DNA of 38,316 bases, from NCBI GenBank assembly GCA_002189035.1, contig NEEC01000069.1, positions 1 to 38,316 on the forward strand. The letters run 5' to 3'. Source of the stretch: Utricularia gibba (Eukaryota > Streptophyta > Magnoliopsida > Lamiales > Lentibulariaceae). Shown here one piece after another: positions 10,201 to 20,988 of this stretch. Under the pieces are notes generated by a model that made no database searches, was not told the DNA's origin, and saw only the letters and a program-made list of their open reading frames with translations. Position 1 is the first letter of the stretch, and each line of letters starts with the position of its first letter. The translations under genes were made by a program, and so were the position numbers.

Positions 10201-13200
10201 GGTTTTTTTTCCTAATGGACGTCCCATTTTTCAGGTTCCATAAGACATAATTTTCTTGTATAATTTTATAAAGCTGTCCCAAGATTTTAAATATTTTTAG
10301 TCGTTTACTGAGGTTGGCATGCGTATCACAAAAAAAAAATAATAATAAAAAATAAAAAATCAAAGAACAAAAAAATTTGGATGCTATTTGCTTTTGAAGC
10401 AAGTTAAGCATAGAAATCTTACCACGTGAGTTGACTGAATGAAAACCAATGACTTTACTGAAATATTCATAGCTTCACTATGTAATGGCATCACTCTGTC
10501 CCTTAAACTAACAGGATTCCTGCCCTATTACTCAGCCTCCAAATGTTAGATCTTAAATTCTGTTCTCAGGTTGTTTCAGGTGGACCTCCGCCAGCAGCTT
10601 CAATGGGAATAGGACAGTTTTTTGAAACCAACGGTGGAAACCACATATTTTCCCCCAGCATGCTGTTTCAGACGTTATACTCAGAGAAGGTTCTGCTTTC
10701 AATTCTTAATGATAGTTACAAAGATGAACCTGTTTGCTACATTAATCTGGTATAGGATAAAACCTGATTACTTTTGGTTTTCAGGATTTGAATATGGAGG
10801 AGGATCATCCTCTTGCTGTAAATATTATGCTCTCTATTAGCATTGGTCTGCTACCTCTTTCATTATCCCTAACAACAACTGGATGTGGAATTAAGAAGAA
10901 TGATTATGTTGTGGAAGAATCAGGTGATTGATGAGTTAATAGTGAGTGTTTATTCACCCTCATGAGTTATGAGTTCCCTTAGTGATCAATGTTTGTTTGG
11001 AACTTATAAAGATTAATAGAGAAATAAAAAACTGTATATTGAGTCCTAAGTGGGTTGAAGGACTCAATAGTTCTGACGGGGTCATAGTCCCTATAGAATC
11101 TATCACTTCCTTTCTTTTTATTCCTCCTCCCGTGACTTATGTTTTCGGTGCAGAACTCTGTAAACTTCGCTGTTTCCCCCTGTGGCACTTGCTTGGGATG
11201 GAACATCTGGTTTGCATGTCTACCCAAATTTGCAGTCTGAGACACTTGTTGTGGATTCTTCTCCTGGCTTTTTGACTTCTTCTCAAGACACTGACAAAAC
11301 AACTGTGCTGATACTTGTACTCACCGTTAATCTTTTCATTTAACAAGGAAACCTCCATCTGTTTTTGGGTTTCTTAGTATTCCTTGTGCTCATCCTAATA
11401 GTTTTTGGTTCCCTGACATCTGCAGGCTGATCCACTCTGTTCATATAAAGCTACTTTTGGTGTTTCTCTTGGTAGCGCAGTGGGTAGATTCTTGATGTTA
11501 TATTTTCCAAGGGTAATATTTAAAGCTCTTTACCATCATAGACTTCATTCTGGTTCATGGGTCTGAATTTTTTAACCGCTATTTCTCAAAACTTCAAAAT
11601 GAGGCGTTATATTTTATTTCACTTTCCTACCCATTTACTTTTGGCACATATTACTGTTAAATGTATGTTTCTCTTCTTTGCAAATTCTCTGAGTTGCTTT
11701 CATTATTTCTCTAATGGATCAAAAACCATGCAGATATGTGGACTTTGCTTTGCAGTCATCTTTTTTGCTCTGATGTGCCAGACTTATGCACGGGATCTTG
11801 ATAAGCCTATACCTTCAGTTCTTTCTGCTATTGAATCAAATATGAGCAACTCAAGGACATTTTTGCTCCTCGTTGCAATTCCCATTGCTCTCATTTTGCT
11901 CTTATCTTTTCTCATCTTTCACTCTTCACCTCCAACTACAACCTTTTGTATTGTTTCAATCCTATGCTATATTGTTGCAAATGGCATAGTAGTTTTGCTA
12001 ACACTACTCTCCCAATTGTTTTTCTTTGTCTCCGGAAATTTCCATGTATCAATAAAGAAAAGGTTAGTCGATCTGTACATCAGCACATGTTTTTATTCTT
12101 CCTTGTGTTCATGCACTTCATTGCATGCCGTTCCATTATTATTTTGTAATCAAATGAATGAGATCCTTTGGATTAAAAAAAAATGCAGTTGGCAGTTAAA
12201 GGAAGGGAATATGAGTTTTCCTTGTGTTCGATGGCTTATCAATTTTTGGTTCAGATTCGTATCAGTAAAGGTAACCTTATGTAGAATTTATTTTTATGGA
12301 TGTTTCCGCCCATCTCGTTTAGGAATGTTACTGGATTATCCAGATTTGATTGTACAAATCTTCATTTTTTCATTTGTGCAGATTATAAGAGTACTCAGAA
12401 TGAATGCGATCCATTTTACCAGTGCCATTGCCATAGTCCTCATCTGTCTTGTACATCCAGCGTTGGGTCTCTTTGCATTACTCTTGTCACATGCTTCACA
12501 GTGCCATGGCGCTCTCTCCAGGCATCAGCTTATTTTTATTCCTTAGCACTTAGATTCATTGACCTCAATCCTGTCGCCCGTTTCTGATATTGCCTGTCTG
12601 TACACAGTTCTCTGATGGCTTCACTTCGCAGCCGTTGTACCAATGAGCAGCTTTATGCATCTCAAAACGAGGGCGATAACAATATATCTGATACAGATGG
12701 TATTGCCAGTTCAGAATCTGCAAGGAGCTACAATGAAACTCAGTTGGAGATCTTTCACCACCAACATGGCATACTTCTCCTGCATTTACTCGGATTCCTT
12801 ATGCTTCTACCTTCTCTCGTGGCCAGGTTTCAGGTACATGAAATCTCCCACATGCACTACCATACTACAACATTTAAACAATCCTTCCCCTATTTGCAGC
12901 GTGCCGGAACTGGCAAAACCCTGCCTCCTCTCGAGGATTCTACACTTTGTATCGGCATCATTCTCCATGGCTTGAGCCATTCTATCCCCGAATCAGGTCC
13001 ATTTTCGTTGGGAACGCAGGTGACTCCCCGGTGGGAGCTCAGAGTGAGGCTTGTCTGCTATCTCCTGGCCGGACATTTCTGCTTTGTGTGCGCCTTGGCA
13101 TCAGCTCCCTACAGAGTGTTCTATGCAATGGCGGCAGTTGGAGTGCTCTCATTCAGCTGTAGGATCATGGGGACGAGGCACAGAAACAAAACGGGAGAGA

Positions 13201-13232
13201 CGCGCCACAGATCCAAAAAACACTCCCACTGA
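7259..13232 (+). CDS. PGAP1: GPI inositol-deacylase, PGAP1-like (one frameshift in exon 12)
   Basis: This ER enzyme removes the acyl chain from inositol of GPI anchors, a step needed for ER exit of GPI-anchored proteins. Eighteen coding exons: 7259-7573, 7750-7992, 8143-8333, 8416-8587, 8744-8881, 8957-9143, 9400-9545, 9788-9964, 10044-10151, 10570-10689, 10785-10923, 11154-11316, 11426-11512, 11734-12062, 12189-12270, 12382-12521, 12608-12833 and 12900-13232. They give about 1098 residues. An N-terminal membrane anchor precedes a lipase domain with VGHSMGG (Ser about 219). The C-terminal third holds many membrane helices. An in-frame TGA at 7247 fixes the start. Exon 12 lacks one base in the C run at 11176-11180, which shifts the frame after RCFP, and one added base restores family sequence and splice phase. 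Intron 16 has a GC donor (AG/GCATCA). Confidence 0.9.
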
Positions 13233-14093
13233 ACATTTTTTGAGAGTTCCTCTTATCTGATTTTCAATCATTTTTGAAGCTGACTGCTTTTTCCCCTCAG
13301 TTACTTAATACTACAACAATGGCATTTATTTATTTATTTATTATTTGATGAGAGAGTAGATTCGAAATCAGAATTGGTCAAAATTACTTATTTATTTTAA
13401 ATATCCTAAAAGTGACTGATTTTTTTTTTTAATTTGACCGAGTTTGTGAGTGTTTTGATTCTTTAGTAATTAATTGTGGAGAATAAATTAATTTGAATAA
13501 ATCAGTCAAAACTAATGATAAAAATTATATTCTCATCAATTTTCTAAAGGATTCCACGCGTCTCGCGTCTCGTCCCACGATGACAACCTAATTCCTCTGA
13601 ATTCGCTCTTTTCTTCCGGTTTGGGCGCTATTCGAACGTCTGCGTTCATTTAAGGCGCTTTTTCGGTGGTATTCTGCCACCATTCCGCTGCATTGAGCGT
13701 TTCAAAGGGCAAACCTGTTATTGGATTTGTATGCGCAGCAGAAATAGCGGAGTCCGCTGCCTGATTTCGTGTTCGTTTTTTTTTTTTTTTGTTTGCGTGT
13801 TCGTTCGATGGTTCTCGTATCCATTTATTGCTTTGCCCTTGTGGAGTTCTGTCGTCCGTTACCGTGATTGTTTTTGGGTTTTATCCATTTCGGATTGAGG
13901 ATCTGGTATTTTGGAAAAAGGAGAAAGATTGGAGCCGATTTTTCGTGGTTCATTGGCCGTATGGAAAGGGGTTGCAGCCGAATTGTTCTTTGTTTGAGGG
14001 TTTGGAGTTGAAAATCGGGTCTTTCTAGTGTCATTCTGGCCATCGGTGTAAATTTTGCTCCGTCTTGTTTTTGTCTTTTCAAGTGGGCAAGAT
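13233..14093. other. PGAP1 3' flank and leader of the SKIP14-like gene
   Basis: TTTA repeats lie at about 13325-13345 and AT-rich sequence runs to 13550. The leader of the F-box gene probably begins after about 13600. It contains a run of about 15 T at 13776-13790 and a small upstream ORF at 13808-13867 (ATG to TGA, 19 codons) that could reduce translation of the main ORF. No other gene is seen. Confidence 0.5.
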
Positions 14094-15819
14094 ATGGTGG
14101 TACATCTAGAGGAGAATGTGAGTGGGCGGTGTTTAAAGCAGGAACGAAGAGATCCTGAAATAAAGAATTCGGTGAATGGTGAGGATACAAAATTAGATGG
14201 GGATTCCTTCAATTTCGATGATTTGCTGCCTAGCGATCCTTTTGGAATGGAGGTGAGCATAAATTTACCCAACGATTTTACTATAGATTTCAACATCAGT
14301 CTCCCTGTGGATCCTTTTGGGATGGATTTCAGTATAGAGACCACTGTGTCTTCTGTTGGTGATTGGATCAAGGATTTTGGGTTGCAAACATCCCAGAAGG
14401 AGAAAGATAGGGGTACTATTGAAGATGGATTCGAAGATGATGAATGTGTTGCAAAAGTCAATTTTAGTTTGCCTACTCCTGAAGAGGAAATAAAAAATGT
14501 GGTGGTCGATGCTGATTCAATGATGCACGAGGAAGATGAAGCAAGCAGTGATCACAAGTCACTCTCTAGTGAAATGAAGGATTTTATGCTATTTGATTGT
14601 GAAAAGTGTGAACATGACGATAGGAGGAGTTTCAGTTCTGATGAGGAAGGTTCTCAGGTGGATGCTATACTTTTTTCTCTTGGCTATCTTAGCATCAAGG
14701 AGTTGTTTACAGTTGAACGCATTTGCAAGAGATTGAATGATGCTGTTCGGGATAATCCTCCCTTTGGAGAAATATTGCTATTGGCCATCCTTTTTCTGAT
14801 TTGATTACAGATAGTGCTCTTTTGAAACTAACAAATAGAGCTCAGGGTACACTTCACAGCTTGAGCCTTGTGAAGTGTCCGAAAATCACTATTTCTGGTC
14901 TGAGACACGTACTCCAAGCCAATGCACGACTGACCAAGGTCTGACTATGTTTCCAAGATCTCTTTTTTAATGATTACTGTTTCCTTTTCTTTACTTCTTC
15001 CTTTTTTAAATTAAATATATGGAAGGCGCTTTGTGTTTGTCGATGTTGCTGTTACCACATGCCATTCTTAATTTCTTATATCGCTGGTGATGCATGGATT
15101 TAAGAATAATTGGTCATTAATGTTACTACACGTTTTATTTATGAATCGCTTTGCAGATAAGAAGATTTAAAAAATCTTAAGGCTTGTCACCGTTATTATA
15201 TTAGTTTTTCAAGCCTTAGAATTTATTGGAACAAGTTTCATCCTATTTCTACACCAGGATATGTTCTCTAGCGAGGAGTTCTAATATGGTATCTACTTTT
15301 GTGGTGCAGTTAAATGTGGCAGGATGTATGAAACTCACTGTTGGAAGTGTTTATGAGACAATAAAGATCTTCAACTCTGCTGCCCAGCCGGGTATAAAAA
15401 AGTTGAGGATTGGCAACCTAAATGGTTTGACAGAACAGCTCTTCAATGATTTTAAGCTTCTTTTAGGTGATAATGGGAAAAGGCAATGTGAAAACTATAA
15501 ACCAAGATTTTTTCGTGATGGAGAAGTGTATCTTTCCCTGGAAGATGAGCGTGTTATAGACATTGAAATATGTCCAAGATGTCAGCGGCCTAGTCAAGTG
15601 TATGACTGTCCTGCAGAGAACTGCCCAGCCAAGATCAATTCCACCGTCTGCAGAGCTTGCATATGCTGCATTCCTCGATGTGTCCACTGCGGCTGCTGTT
15701 TGGTGGACAGACCATATGTGGAAACCTTTTTTCTGGAGCCACTTTGCATCCCCTGCTGGACCTTAACGGATATGACTTGGGAGTGCCTAGTTTCTGTTTG
15801 TTGCCACATTCAGGGGTGA
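14094..15819 (+). CDS. SKIP14: F-box protein SKIP14-like (one frameshift)
   Basis: SKIP14-type proteins bind SKP1/ASK and are presumed substrate receptors of SCF ubiquitin ligases. Two exons (14094-14938 and 15310-15819) give about 451 residues. The acidic N-terminal part contains the family's DPFGM motif three times (LPSDPFGMEV, LPVDPFGMDF and flanks). An F-box-like segment follows (LGYLSIKELFTVERICKRL), then an LRR-like region (ITDSALLKLTNRAQG) and a C-terminal cysteine-rich zinc-finger-like region (ICPRCQRPSQVYDCPAENC and following Cys pairs). The first exon lacks one T in the run at 14764-14766: the frame should read PPFWRNIAIGHP but is broken after DNPP. One base restores it and makes the exon end in phase 0. 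The ATG at 14094 is the first in frame after a stop at 14049. A leader uORF is at 13808-13867. Confidence 0.87.
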
Positions 15820-18003
15820 CATCGTTGCTAGAAGCATGATCAGTATGTTATATTCCATCTGTTTGTTGATATGAACAAGTAAGCTGGTTCCCCGAAGCCT
15901 GGTTTTCCTGCGAACGGAGTTACTTGGCATGGATTTCTCATAAATACTGATGCCCCCTATTCAGCTGTGGAGAGACAGATTACCATCCATAGTTGTTCTT
16001 GCGAAAGAGATTACTATCGCCGTGCTGTAAAGGGGATTCGGAAGACGTAGAGCAGAAGACATGAAATGCGAGATGAGTAGCATGAGATGTGACCAGAAAG
16101 CTGCGAGGAGTGTGCCTGCGCAGGAGAACCCCCTGAAGTGACTCTTGCACTGTTCAGCCTAACCACGAGAACCATTTATCTGTGAGGTGTGATCCCAGGA
16201 AACTTTGGAGCACCACTTGCTGCACTCTATTCACCCAGCTCGGCGCAGCCCTTTGGATTCTTCGCCAGCTTGCAAGGTTTACCCCTCTTGATCTCCCCTT
16301 CTGTGTGATGCGAGTCCACGGCTGCCGACAGACAGACTGGCTCTTCACCAAGGTGAGGCTCTCAACCAAGATGAAGTCCCAGCTTTGTGGGTCTTCTGCC
16401 GTGTCTTTCTGAACCATCACGTGTCATTGTCCGTGGAACTTACCAGTATTCTAGTCAACATGCTTTCTTTTTTTATTCCGATCATCTCTTATCGGAGCCC
16501 CATCAAAAACCAGTCATGGGAAAGTGTGGGCCAAGTCCATGGGGAGAATTGGACCTTAACCCATTTTTAAAAATTAACACTCACGAGCCCATCGAATTTC
16601 ACTGTAAGGCTATGGCGTTAATTCCAGCAAGCGAGTGTAGTCCCTGAAAACATCCTCAGCAGAAGTTAAACTGGATGTGTTCAATGTCGTCGTCTGAAAA
16701 CATGTTACCGTGTGTCCAGAATGAGCACTGCCCAACCCCACTGTCAATAATTCTGATACAGAGGAGTCGTGTATCCAATAAATGGCATTCGATTCGTTCA
16801 GCGCAAGGCGAGTGCAGGCCACATGGACACAGTGCACAAAAGAAGGGAAGCATGCTTTAGGAGCACATGGCGCTCGGAGCATCCATTTCTCCCTAGGACA
16901 GCGCGGCTTGCTTGCGGTTGCGGTTGCGGTTGCGGCTGAGATTACTTACCACTAGCCAGCTCCTGTCATCCGACGGCTGTGCCCCCGATCCGAGAGAATG
17001 CGACACGTCCCCACGCTCGGTTGCGACTTGTCCTAAAGGCAAGGGGCCCCGCCCCCTCCTCGTCGTCTTCTTCATTCCTGCTTTTTCCATCACATCGGGC
17101 GGGCATTTTCTGCTTCACAAGTTTTCGACTAATCCCATCTCGTTTTCATAGATCAGAAGCGAGGAATTAGGGCAGGATTGTGATGAATTTGGGGCCGGCG
17201 AAGTGGTTCATCGTCGACAGGTTTAGAGGTGGGAGGGGATCACGTGCTCCTCGCCACCTTTTTATTAAGACACGGCAACCACCAATCATGCAAAAACACG
17301 CATCATAAATTTTAATTAAATAATGTTTGGTCCTCCATTAAAGTTCATATAGTGTATTTTAATTTACATACAATTAATATATATTATTATTTAATGTGAT
17401 TATTTATCCATTATAATTAAATATATCATAATATTATTAATATATATATACATATATGTCTTATTCCCGGTTCATAACAAACTCCGAACCCGGTTTGGGA
17501 ATATTTACCCCGTGCCCCACGTGGAAATGTCGGGGGTACTTTTGAGAATTGGTATAAAGTAACTTTATTGCAAATGGCAGGCAGGCGGCATGATGCCATT
17601 GGAGAATATCCCATTCAATTAAAAAATCTCGCATTTATTTATTTGGAATCACTAATTTGTTATTTAACCTTTTTTTAATCGAATTAAAAGTTAAAAAATA
17701 ATAAATAATGCACAAATTGTGCAGATAAGGGATAGGCAGTTATCAAGCAATAAAGTGGTGCGGGTGGGGGACTACCGGTGGCCTTTCCGGCAGCCGCCGC
17801 CCAAAAGTGACCGGAGGACTTTGGAAGTTTTCTTTTCTTATCCGTTTTGTAAGGGGGAAAGGTAATTGAAAGGAAATCTGACGTATCTTACACATCATGC
17901 ACTTAATTGGTCATTAAAGTGGGGGCGATCGGATTTGTGCAGCCAGCGCCAGCGGTTGCCTTGTTGAACCTTTTCGATTCATCACCAGCACCACGGAGAG
18001 AAA
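15820..18003. other. Two-kilobase gap without a recognised gene
   Basis: The SKIP14 3' region probably ends before about 16100. From 16100 to 16900 both strands carry short open frames but nothing I recognise. At 16910-16935 there is a tandem (TTGCGG)4. From 16900 to 17180 the sequence looks like a GC-rich plant leader with a pyrimidine-rich stretch. It leads to an orphan ATG at 17182 whose frame (MNLGPAKWFIVDRFRGG) stops within about 45 codons. From 17280 to 17720 the sequence is strongly AT-rich and holds an imperfect hairpin at 17463-17502. From 17900 the ankyrin gene leader begins. Confidence 0.45.
16910..16935 (+). repeat. Tandem hexamer (TTGCGG)4
   Basis: The six-base unit TTGCGG occurs four times in a row, the last copy ending in GGCTG. 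It lies in GC-rich leader-like sequence with no assigned gene. Confidence 0.9.
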
Positions 18004-20042
18004 ATGTCTCTGCCCATGAACTTTCCGCTGAGATGGGAGAGCACGGGGGACCAGTGGTGGTACGTGTCTCCGGTGGATTGGGCGGCGGCGAATGGGCATT
18101 ACGACGTCGTGCGTGAACTTATCCGACTGGACGCTAACAACCTCATCAAACTGACGTCCCTTCGCAGAATCCGGAGACTGGAGACTGTTTGGGACGACGA
18201 GGCGCAGTTTCAGAATGTCGCCAAGTGCAGGTCGGAGGTGGCGAGGAATCTATTGATTGAGTGTCAGGGCAAAGAGGGGAAGGATCCATTAAATGGTGGC
18301 GGATATGGCGGTTGGCTTCTTTACACGGCGGCTTCTGCGGGGATTTGGGTTTTGTACAGGAACTATTGGGGCGAGATCCGTTATTGGTGTTCGGGAAGGT
18401 GAATATGGGTTACGGATATTCTTTACGCCGCCGCGAGGAGCAAAAATACGGAGGTCTTCAGAATTGTTCTCGATTTCGCGGCCTTTCCTCGCCTTGGGGA
18501 CCAAATCGGGACGCGATTCCGTCGGCGTACAGGCTGGAAATCATGAATAGGGCTCTTCATGCCGCCGCGAGGGGCGGTAACCTCAAATTGCTCAAGGAGC
18601 TTTTGCGCGATTCCGTATCCGAGGACTCCTTGATGGGATACAGAGATGTTAACGGCGCCACGATTTTGCACGCCGCCGCCGGCCGTGGACAGGTTGAGGT
18701 GAGACAACTATCCGATAGAAAAAAAAAAGAAGAACTCTTCAATTTCTACTCCAGAGACTGACTGATTCTGTCCCCCGGAAAAAAAATTATTTTTGCAGGT
18801 GGTGACAGATTTGCTTTCTTCTGCACCGGAGATGGTGTTTTCTACAGACAACCACGGCAACACGCCGCTGCACTTGGCCGCAAACAGAGGCCATTTATCC
18901 ACCGTGGAAGCATTAATCTCCTCATCCCCGACGCTCATCACCGCTCGGAACGACGCAGGCGAAACATTTCTCCACGCTGTCATCTCAGGCTTCCAGAACC
19001 CCTGTTTCCACCAGTAGATCACCAAATCAATCTCCTGAAGCGGTTACTGAACGGAGAAATTTTCAATATCCAACAAGTGATCAACGCACAGACCAACAAA
19101 GGGAAAACTCCTCTCCACCTAGCGATCACGGAGAACGTTCACTCCGATCTTGTCGAGCTTCTAATGACCGTCGAATCAATCGATGTAAACATCCGGGATG
19201 GAGATGGGTTAACCCCTTTGGATACTCTGCGCCGGAAGCCGAACACTCCGTCATCAGAGATCCTCACCAGGCAACTGATTTCCGCCGGAGGTATTTTCAG
19301 CACGCAGGATTACTCCGCGAGAAAAGTATTCGCCTCCCATATCAGGAAACAGAGTATGGGTAGCAGCCCCGGAACCTCGTTCCGGATCAGCGACATCGAA
19401 ATATTTCTCTACACCGGAATAGAGACCCCCTCAGAACCGTATCGGCTGAGCACCACAATCTCTCCGGATATATACAACAGCCCGCCGCCGAAAGGCGTGA
19501 AACCCGAGTCTTGTTCTTCTGCAGGTCATCCACGCGGAAAAGGGATTCTTTACACATGGTCCAAAACCTCAGAGAAGATCAAGAAACTGGTGGAAGTCAA
19601 ATGCACCACCGCGAATTCAGACCAAGTTCACATCCCTCTCCGGCAGAGATTCTCCAAGCCAGGCGCCGCAACCTCTTCTTCCAACATCAGCAGCGGTTAC
19701 TGCAATAAACGCCCCCTTTCAGTCCATTCGAGTCCAATGGCGAAAAAGAAGCAAGCTTCCGAAACAGCACAGAGAAACGGGAGACCCCAGAAATCGCGAT
19801 CGAGTTCATTCTCTAAGTTATCGTTCTCTTCTTTGAGTTCCTTGGAAGCCATCGGAAAAGGAGACATTCAATGCGACGGCGAGATTTGTGATACCCTGCA
19901 GGCGCGGAGGCAGACCCAGCGCAATCTCTGGGGAACAAGGAGACTCATGAATCGTTATCTCTGCTTCGGCGGTCTGAGGAAACATCCTCTGGCTCAATCG
20001 AAGAAGCCGTACAACGATCTCGGCGTCCTCTCCGCCGCTTGA
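18004..20042 (+). CDS. Ankyrin-repeat family protein (five single-base frameshifts)
   Basis: This belongs to a conserved plant ankyrin-repeat family that starts with the motif FPLRWESTGDQWWY; its molecular role is not established. Two exons, 18004-18698 and 18799-20042, give about 645 residues. Ankyrin repeats are visible at SPVDWAAANGHYDVVRELI, ILHAAAGRGQVEV, NTPLHLAANRGHLSTVEAL and KTPLHLAITENVHSDLVELL. A conserved C-terminal part follows (ISAGGIFSTQDYSARKVF, GSSPGTSFRISDIEIFLYTG, VPLRQRFSKP-like IPLRQRFSKP). The frame is lost five times, always by one missing base: near 18339-18342, 18393-18395, 18407-18409, 18508-18510 and 19014-19015. The first four are short G runs. Counting back one base at each site gives continuous family sequence. 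No other stop codon interrupts the gene. It is either an intact gene with assembly errors or, less likely, a young pseudogene. Confidence 0.85.
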
Positions 20043-20988
20043 CTCATCACCTGGGTTCTTTCGTACAGTGGGTATGCATCACATTCACACAAGCCATAAC
20101 ATATGTTGACCTTTGTTTGACTTTTTTCAATAAATACTGTGTGTTATTTTAAAAAATAATATCAATTTTTTTAATGGAGCCTAAATATTAATTTATTGAG
20201 TCAGAAGCCATCATGGATCTGGGCCTTCTTCGATTGTGTCTAGTTGGGCCTACACCACGGGCCCATCAGTGTTTCTCTAGCTGATGCTTTCGGACGCGGG
20301 CCCCTATCCTTGTCGGGAACTGGGGCCCATCCAACATGTCCTTTTTTGAAAACGACCGCAAGTGCACCAGTTCATTGAGGAAATAAAATTATAGAATAAT
20401 ATACCTTAATGGAAAAACATGTGGAAATTAAGAAATAAATAAAAAATACATATAATATTAATTATATATTAATATTTCTTTCTTCTTCTTCTTTTTTTTG
20501 TATAAATAGGAATGGGCTAGTTGGGCATTTATTCCATCGGGAAAGTGGCTTGACTTTTGTGAACAAGCTACCTGGGAAACATTAAAAAGCCTCTCTTTCT
20601 TGTTTTGATTTTTTCTAAAAAAAATCCCCAAAAAATATCAAATACAGTTTGTTTTATTCCCAGTTGCCTGGACTTTATGGGTGAACTGCTGCAGAAATTC
20701 TTATGGTACTTGCGCTCCTCCCATTGAAGAAAGACCACTGCTTTCTGATTCAACGCTATGTATGTTTTTGAAATAACTTCAACTGCGATACATCCGCCTT
20801 TCTTTTTGGGCGGTTGTGTTTCTCCTTGGAAGACATGCTACCGCTCTCTAGGGTGGGGGTTTGTCTCCTGGGAAACTTGGGTGCTGTTTTTAAATGAAGA
20901 TCTTCAAATATAAATAAGTTGCAGTGCAGGTAAAAGGGAAGGTAAGTGGAAGTGGGTAGTTTCTTCTGTTCCTGCTTTGGATCTCAGC
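20043..20988. promoter_or_regulatory. Ankyrin 3' flank and LHT promoter/leader
   Basis: AATAAA at 20129-20134 can end the ankyrin transcript. AT-rich sequence and a CTT/T-rich tract fill 20380-20510. A clear TATA box (TATAAATA, 20909-20916) lies about 73 bp before the start codon of the amino-acid transporter gene. No other gene is recognised. Confidence 0.6.

Noticed and set aside
11557..12546. A 329-residue single-exon membrane protein
   Set aside because: It is PGAP1 exon 14 with introns read through. Splice sites and family sequence place only 11734-12062 and later exons in the gene.
13789..14461. Long minus-strand frames opposite the SKIP14-like exon 1
   Set aside because: They mirror the biased codons of the real gene and match nothing I recognise.
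18004..19020. Two or three separate small ankyrin genes
   Set aside because: The adjacent frames join into one continuous family sequence once single missing bases are counted, and they share one splice pattern.
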